Shown one piece after another: positions 57,981 to 64,000 of a stretch of 64,000 bases of DNA. This stretch comes from Helianthus annuus (taxonomy: Eukaryota; Streptophyta; Magnoliopsida; Asterales; Asteraceae), in NCBI RefSeq assembly GCF_002127325.2, contig NC_035436.2:117790771-117854770 (forward strand), in the 5' to 3' direction. The first letter of the stretch is position 1, and each line of letters begins with the position of its first letter. Below the pieces are notes generated by a model, which had not been told where the DNA came from, did not search any database, and saw nothing but the letters and a program-made list of their open reading frames with translations. Position numbers and translations under genes: made by a program.

Positions 57981-60900
57981 TGTCACACCCGACCGCGTAA
58001 AATAACAAATCGCAGCGGAATCGTTGGGGAGTGTTGTAACAGAATCATTGTTTCATAACACATGGAAATTGAAATTTTGTTTTATTGATTAAAAGAAGTT
58101 ACAATGTCTTAAAAACAAAGAAACATAACATAATTAACTAGTCTTGCATCTTTTAATGTCACTAAGGCCCAAGTCCGCCTAAGTGTATCTTGATCAATCC
58201 TATGCATCATCTCCTGAAAACACATGTGAAAATAGGTACGTCAGCATAAAAATGCCTGTGAGATACATAGGCTTTATTAAAATAGGATTTATGACTTGAA
58301 AGTTTAAAGAAAATGTTTATTAAAAGTTAATCATGAATCTTGTAAAATGTTTTCTTTTATAAATCATGCAATCAGTAATAAGAAATCAGATGATTTAAAA
58401 GAAAGATGCACAGATAAATAAATGACCAAGTAAAATGAGTTTGTATAAAATATGTTGTTTGTAAAACAAAGTTTCATGAAGATATGATATAAGTGTAAAA
58501 TGTATTATGTCCAACTTGAAATGGTTTAAATAACGCTACGATATGTAATATCATAAAAGCACTTATATATAGGAAGTACCAATGGCGTATCCACCATGCT
58601 TTTGTCATATTACACATGCCTCGTTACTTAAATCAGTTACCCAATCAAACCACCAAAAAGTCTTGTTTAAACCAATTGTCAAATGTTCATGTATAAACCA
58701 TGTCTATTGTCAAATGTAAATCATGCAATATGTAAACAAATGTCATGTATGGTAAGTAAAAAGTGACTACTTAAACCATATGTAAAAATGCACAAAACAA
58801 AGTGTTTGAATAAATCAAAAGATATCTTTGTAAAATCCATGCCTGCTTTACTGATACAAACATCTATGCGGTATTGTTAAACGCCTACATCCAAGCCTTG
58901 AGACTATCAGATAAACCTAGAACAATGTCAAGGTCTACCAAAAATATTTTCGGATTCGGTCATTCCTTCCACCCAAACAAACCTAGGATTTCAGGAACGG
59001 GAGTTGTCAAGTCCTATGGTACCACTACCTACTACCGAGTGGCATGATAGGTGTTAATGAATGTAATAATGTCCCGTTAAACAAACCAAATGTCATACCA
59101 AATGTAAGCATGTTTTATGAAAATAATGTACTTTAATATGTTAAATGAACATACAAGGTAGAAATGCAAAACAATGTGTCCATATGCTGAGTAAACATAT
59201 GCAACAGAAATGCAATGTAAAACAATGTGTCCATATGCTGAGTAAACATACATAGCAAAACATAATGAAATCATGTACTACATGTGTACTAATGAACATA
59301 GCAAGCATAGGATATAAAAACATGAAAAGCACGAAAGTAACAAGTAGGCACATGTGTCTCACCCTAAAACATTTGAAAACGTAAAAGAGGGGACTATGTA
59401 CTCAATTGAGGGAGCTTAGAAGTCTTGAATAACAACCAAGCAAAGCTAGAAAGATCACGGAATCAAACGGCACCAATATAGGTAACTACGTTAATACACG
59501 GACCTAAATCGGAAGATAGGATAGAACGAGGTTTCGTAAACCAAATGAGTATAGGAACTCATGTAATATGGTTTAACAAAGCCTACTTCCTAAAACGAAA
59601 CCTATCCTAAGTGCTTACGGCCCATTATGACCCGTTTAGGTAGCTTGCGCTACTTTAACGCATCGTTCGCGTAAAACGCGTTCGGACCGCCTAACTAGTC
59701 CTATGACAGGTATTATATGCCTTAATATGCCTAATAATGTGGTCTAATAAGTTTAGATGTAAAAATTTAGGTTACATATGCTTAAAATGAATTTATGCGT
59801 AAAAAGGGCATTTTGGTCATTTACCTAAGGCATATAAATTACCTATCATACAACTACTTAAACGAAGTGACCATAAGCTATAACCTTGAAAGGTTATTCC
59901 CTATACAACTATGGTCACAAAACATGTTTGGTCGGATCCTAATGATCGACCAAATGGGTCGGGTTCGAAAGTCTAAGCGGTTGTTTAGACCGCTTATCTT
60001 ACGACCCTATATAAGCACTAAACCTAAAGTGACGAGTTAAACATGTTAAAATATGTTTAACGAAGTTAGAAAACAAGTTTGATGTCAAAACAAAGGGTTT
60101 TGATACCCAAGAATAGTTTGGTTGCAAAATACGCAAGAATACGCATTTTGACCGAAACTATGACTCGTCACTACCCCTAAATAACGTGGTAATTAGTAGG
60201 TATAGTCACAAGAGGCTATAACCATCGTGATTGCGCTCAGGTTACGAAGTTCAAATGAACTTCGTGTTGACCATTGACTGGTCAAAGCAGAAAGTCAAAC
60301 ACTGTTTGACTTTCATGCTAGAAACGCATAAAAGAACGAAAGAAGCTTACAAGAGGTCCAAGCGATGAAGGTTTTGATCTTAGAATTCTCAAGTATGAAG
60401 GTTTTAAGCTTCAACTTAGAGAAATCAGATCAAAGTGTGGGTTTGCAAAGGAAATCATAGGGGGTATTTATAGTTTTCGGGTAACCGTTAAGATCATTCA
60501 TCGAAAACCGAGCTTCGATCTGAGACGTACAAGTGCACCCTCTGTCTTAGAATACCATGGGCACCTAAAACAAGCCCATAGACTTGATAAAACCATTTGC
60601 AAACATGGGGAACAGTTGGAACAAGCTGGAAATCAGTTTTGCTGATCTAGGCATTTTACACGGGCCGCATAAGCAGAGGCACTGGGCTACGCGCCCCGCC
60701 TGGCCTATCTTTCAGAAAATGTCAGAAATGGTCCCTGCAACCCAGAAACTTGATTTTGATGCATTTTTGACATGTTTAAACCCTGTTAACCCCATTTCAA
60801 GGCTCCAAAATAAAATTAAAATATAGGGAACTTAGAATATGCTCAAAACATCTCGATGTCGGTTCGTTTGGTCGTACGGTTGCGTTGTTCAGTTAATTAC

Positions 60901-61540
60901 GACGAAACACGAACGAACGCGAAAAACGATCCAAATTACGCGACGAATGGAATTTTATCATGCCAATCACTAAAATAAAATATTTTAATAATTACATAAA
61001 TTTTTGGATGTCCGGATATATTCAGAACGTAAGATATGCGCGAAAGTGCAAACTTATGCACTTTTTGACGCTTTTAGTCCCTGTTGATCAAATGAGTTTT
61101 TTTTTGCGCACCAAACACCTCAAAGCCTATTTCTAAGCTATGTAAAGAATATTTAGGGCATTTTTAACTTATGATCATGTTCCGGAATGTTTGTTACAGT
61201 ACGAATCGGCATACTTTCGTTGTTTATCGAAATTAGTCCCTGTAAGCCAATAAACTTGATTTTGCCACACCAAAGCCTTCAAAACTTATTTCTAAGTTAT
61301 GTAAAGGTTATTTAAGGTATGTTAAGCATATGTTGACATTCCGGAGTGTTTGTCGCATTAAACCGATTACGTTTACGCATCTGTTCGCGTATAACTTTCT
61401 AGAAAGCGATTTAGAGCTCAAAATCGAACGAGAATTGATATGTGCAAATGATACACATATTTATACAAATCTCAAGTATGAAACACAATATTTCATTGAT
61501 TTGGTATTTGTTTGATGGCCATGGAGGCACAGGTGTCACA
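57981..61540 (-). repeat. G5, LTR of G2/G3-type element
   Basis: 3560 bp on the minus strand: TGTGACACCTGTG at 61540 to GGTGTGACA at 57981. Aligns along its length with the G2 and G3 LTRs. On its inner side only eight bases (GAAGAGTT) of the usual post-LTR sequence remain before G4-like DNA, so it is a 5' LTR truncated at the PBS. Flanking 5-mers (TCTTC and ATTCA) do not match, so no TSD. Confidence 0.85.
60475..60696 (-). promoter_or_regulatory. G5 LTR paired motif and TATA
   Basis: GGGCCGCATAAGC (60662-60674) and the inverted GGGCTACGCGCCC (60684-60696), centres 22 bp apart. The minus-strand TATAAATA is at 60475-60482. The motif resembles the G3 one (CCGCGTAAGCC) but is arranged as an inverted pair with different spacing. 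Confidence 0.7.
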
Positions 61541-61840
61541 ATTCATCTCATAATATTCATATTTGTTAAAACGTTGTTTCTTACTAAAACTGAATTTTAG
61601 TTTAACATTTTTTTTAACTTTGTCAATTACTCATATCAAGGAAATTGACAACTCATAATTTATTCCTTTCTGTTCTTGTTTTACATGGGGAATCGTAACC
61701 AGTTCCCTCGCTTTACACTACTGACCTGTAGGTTCTTTCACTTAGCCTCATTGGCTATTTCTTTAGATTTTCACCCCTTTTAAGGTGGGACCTCAACAGT
61801 TCATTTCTTTCCGTTTATGACCCAAGGATCTTCTTGGTCC
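61541..61840. other. Unassigned 300 bp between G5 and C3
   Basis: AT-rich, no ORF. An imperfect inverted repeat (TTGTCAATTAC against GAAATTGACAAC) lies near 61620-61655. Could be G4 internal sequence or host DNA; nothing decides it. Confidence 0.3.
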
Positions 61841-62274
61841 TGTTAGTGCATGCATCTGTCGACTTCGTCTTATATCTAGTCTTGTACTAGATTGTTAGAT
61901 CAGGGCACGTTGTACGAAAAAATAGGAGATTTAAGGGTTAATTAGTTGTGATTTCGCTTGGGGAGGTGATTCCGCTTGAAATGACTTTGGTCACTTTCAA
62001 GCGAAATCAGCTAACATGTTATTCCTCTTGAACTGTTTCAAGCGGAATCAGACCTCTATAAATAGCCATCTCAAGCGAAATCATTGTATCTTGTGTGTAT
62101 TCCAGTACCGAAGTGCTGCCGAAGTGCCGTTTGATTGTAATCAAGTTCTGATCAATATACAAGGCAATTTAAAGAGTATTTAAGCTGTTTTCATGTTTGT
62201 TTCTTAGTTTCTGCCTCTGAAACGGATTAGAACGCCTCTGATCGACTCGTTTTGGGTCCGTACACGATCCTACA
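61841..62274 (+). repeat. C3 5' LTR
   Basis: 434 bp, TGTTAGTGCATGC to CGATCCTACA, ends like the LTRs of C1 and C2. Confidence 0.88.
61949..62064 (+). promoter_or_regulatory. C3 LTR CGCTTGAA motifs and TATA
   Basis: ATTTCGCTTGGG, then GATTCCGCTTGAAA facing TTTCAAGCGAAATC across 12 bp, then ATTCCTCTTGAA facing TTTCAAGCGGAAT. TATAAATA at 62057-62064 begins 8 bp after the last copy. One more TCAAGCGAAATC follows the TATA near 62076. Confidence 0.8.
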
Positions 62275-62276
62275 AG

Positions 62277-62288
62277 TGGTATCAGAGC
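62277..62288 (+). other. C3 primer-binding site
   Basis: TGGTATCAGAGC two bases after the LTR. Confidence 0.9.
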
Positions 62289-62489
62289 TCAGAAGGAGGA
62301 GTTCTGCAGAATTCAGCTGAATTTCATTGTGTTTTCTTGCTTCTACACCTTCTTTTATCAATTGAACAAGTTTTCACGGCTAAATCGGCTAATTTTCTCA
62401 CATATTGTGCAAAACTACAATTTAACAAAGCCTTGAAAGTTTCAGTGCAAAATTCGGTTTAAAAATGACAGAAATGGACCTTCGAACTA

Positions 62490-62785
62490 ATTCCGCTTGA
62501 ACGAACACCTTGTGATTCCGCTCGAGATAGACATTTCGCTTGGGATATTCCGCTCCAAATTGTCTGATTTTGCTTCAAAAGTTGGTATTCCGCTTGAAGA
62601 GGTTCAAGCGAAATCAGTGTTTTAGCTTCAAGTCAGATTCCGCTTGAAAATTAAAGTGATTTCGCTCCAGATTTGTGATTTCGCTCGAAGCTAGTATTTC
62701 GCTTGAAACTGATTGTTGGTATTTCGCTTGAACTGACATTCAACTTGAAAGGGTATTCCGCTTGAACTGATATTCCGCTTGAAAC
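62490..62785 (+). repeat. C3 leader array of ATTCCGCTTGAA units
   Basis: About 13 units, roughly 16-27 bp apart, mostly ATTCCGCTTGAA or ATTTCGCTCGAA, one in reverse orientation (TTCAAGCGAAATC near 62605). Ends 31 bp before the gag ATG. Confidence 0.88.
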
Positions 62786-62816
62786 GTGATGTTTTAGAAA
62801 AGCGTGTTACCGAATC

Positions 62817-64000
62817 ATGGAAGAAGAGTTCTATAACACGTTTGCTACACCTTCAACTACTCCGACTGTTATTGCTCAAAACATGAATGCAGAAAACGAA
62901 ACCGGAACTTTGCAAAAACCCTCAAAACTTATGGGAATTGAGGAATACCATGGATGGAAGAATCGTTTTGAGAACTGGGTTCAGGCAAACCATCTAAGAG
63001 CTTGGGAAAGTATTGAAACGAAGTATGTTAGACCACAGTCTGCGTTGAATGTTGACAAAATTATCTCAGAATTTTCAGAAAAAGAGAGAGATAGTTATAA
63101 AGGAGAGAAAATGATGATTAGTCTCCTACAGCAAGCTGTCAAAGAAGACATCTTTATTTTGCTTCAGCATGATGGGAGTGCGTTTTCAATTTGGGAAGCA
63201 CTTAAGAAGAAATTTGAAGGAAGCACAGAAATGCTCAAAAGTAAAGCATCATTACTGAAAAAGGAGTTTGAATTGTTTACTAGTATGCCTGGTGAGACTA
63301 CAAAGACTCTCATTGAGAGATACTGTCATCTTGTGCGTACAATGTCTCAGTTGAAAATTACTAAAACTCCAGCAGAATGGGTTGAAAAGCTAGCTGACGC
63401 TTTCCCGCAGAAAGAATGGGGTACTTATCTCATGATCTTAAAGAATTCTGGAGAGTTTAGCAGATTGTCAATCGGACAGTTTTTTAAAAAACTTGAGGCA
63501 CAGGATCTTGAATAGTAGAAAATTGCCAGAATGAACAGCTCAAGTCATCAACAGGATATCAAACTGTACTACAACGGAAATGTTCAAACAGTTGAAGCAA
63601 GTCCAAAGATCCAAACCGCGTTTAGTGCAGGAAATTCATCTGGATCGGTTAGTCAAAGTTCAGTCAACACTAGTGGATTTTCAGGTGTTAATCCTCCAAG
63701 TGTTCAAAGTGAAAATGTTGGTAATGGACATATGATTCAATGCAATGTGGCATTACATCTTCAAAATGCCCAAATTTTTTCGGAAGAAGTTGTGAAAAAT
63801 CATATGGCATTGCTGGTTAATGCGTTGGAATCTTACGAAGGATTGATTGCTGGAAGAATTGGCAATCTGATGCTAACAAAGGAAGATTATGATTAAATAG
63901 ACGCAGAGGAATTGGAGCTTATGGACATCAAATGGTGTCTAGCTAGTGTCTTGAGACGAGCTGAAAAGTTTAAAATGATTACAGGAAGAAATGACTTTTT
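62817..64000 (+). pseudogene. C3 gag with three in-frame stops (runs off window)
   Basis: ATG 62817 in the same CCGAATCATGGA context as C1. Residues about 35-225 form a full UBN2 domain: LMGIEEYHGWKNRFENWV, EKMMISLLQQ, FSIWEALKKKFEGS, KKEFELFTSMPGET and PAEWVEKLADAFPQKEWG. Two adjacent TAG codons at 63513-63518 interrupt it, then the same frame continues through KIARMNSSSHQQ, SESYEGLIAG-like helices and a TAA at 63894-63896. The same frame goes on in IDAEELELMDIKWCL to the window end. No frameshift. Only stops break the frame. Confidence 0.85.

Larger units (their letters stand above)
61841..64000 (+). mobile_element. C3, copia-type element, 5' part
   Basis: 5' LTR, PBS, leader array and most of a UBN2 gag; it runs off the window. 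Keeps the full N-terminal gag domain that C1 and C2 lack, so it may be closer to an autonomous member. The 5' flank is GGTCC; its partner is outside. Confidence 0.88.

Noticed and set aside
57976..61545. TSD around G5
   Set aside because: TCTTC on one side and ATTCA on the other do not match.
10166..62288. tRNA genes suggested by TGGTATCAGAGC matches
   Set aside because: Only 12-14 bases beside LTR ends; these are primer-binding sites, with no cloverleaf.
1..64000. Host protein-coding genes
   Set aside because: Every ORF with a recognisable domain belongs to a retrotransposon; the intervals left over are short and AT-rich.

Overview
The window is plant nuclear DNA made almost entirely of LTR retrotransposons nested inside one another. 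I see no host protein gene, rRNA or tRNA gene. The evidence is a set of paired LTRs with 5-bp target-site duplications (TSDs), initiator-Met-tRNA primer sites, Ty3/gypsy pol with an apparent C-terminal chromodomain, and UBN2-type copia gag. The style of the families suggests a large-genome eudicot, probably Asteraceae; this is recall, not proof. Labels used: G = Ty3/gypsy, C = Ty1/copia-derived, D = internally deleted gypsy, P = palindrome-rich Tat/Ogre/Athila-like element.

Left part (1-14469). An old gypsy element, G1, forms the base layer. Its 5' LTR (from before base 1 to 10162) holds a gag-only copia element C1 (654-6563, TSD TATAC) and a foldback element with a 9-bp TSD (7314-7846). G1's internal region follows: PBS, an acidic accessory ORF, a gag that appears to be interrupted by a short intron, then decayed protease, RT and RNase H.

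Centre (14470-46200). G2 (TSD TCACG) sits in the RNase H region of G1, whose pol resumes at 46201. The 5' LTR of G2 contains G3 (15813-28216, TSD ATCAC), the only element here with all pol domains, though broken at five places. The gag of G2 contains minus-strand C2 (31322-40016), whose LTR contains minus-strand D1 (31680-34587, TSD CAAAT). Nesting is four deep: G1 > G2 > C2 > D1.

Right part (46924-64000). Minus-strand G4 interrupts the integrase of G1. G4 contains P1 (50671-57919, TSD CCTTG). A minus-strand LTR of the G2/G3 type (G5) and the 5' half of a third copia-derived element (C3) follow.

Most interesting signal. Unrelated families each carry a family-specific, usually GC-rich, imperfectly palindromic motif in pairs, in most cases upstream of the LTR TATA box. 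The copies are a fixed distance apart: 32 bp in G2, G3 and G4; 20-21 bp in P1; 22-23 bp in G5 and D1 (about three or two helical turns). In G2, G3 and G5 the surrounding LTR is alignable but the motif block differs. P1 has a pair at eight internal places and three in each LTR, always with a 9-bp spacer, one of them 20 bp upstream of an internal TATA box that precedes a separate small ORF. C1, C2 and C3 carry arrays built on CGYTYGAA with element-specific bases. This looks like a fast-diverging DNA-recognition system shared by retrotransposons of different lineages. Its function is unknown.

The elements with best-preserved ends (C1, G2, D1, P1) have no recognisable pol, so they were probably mobilised by enzymes supplied in trans.
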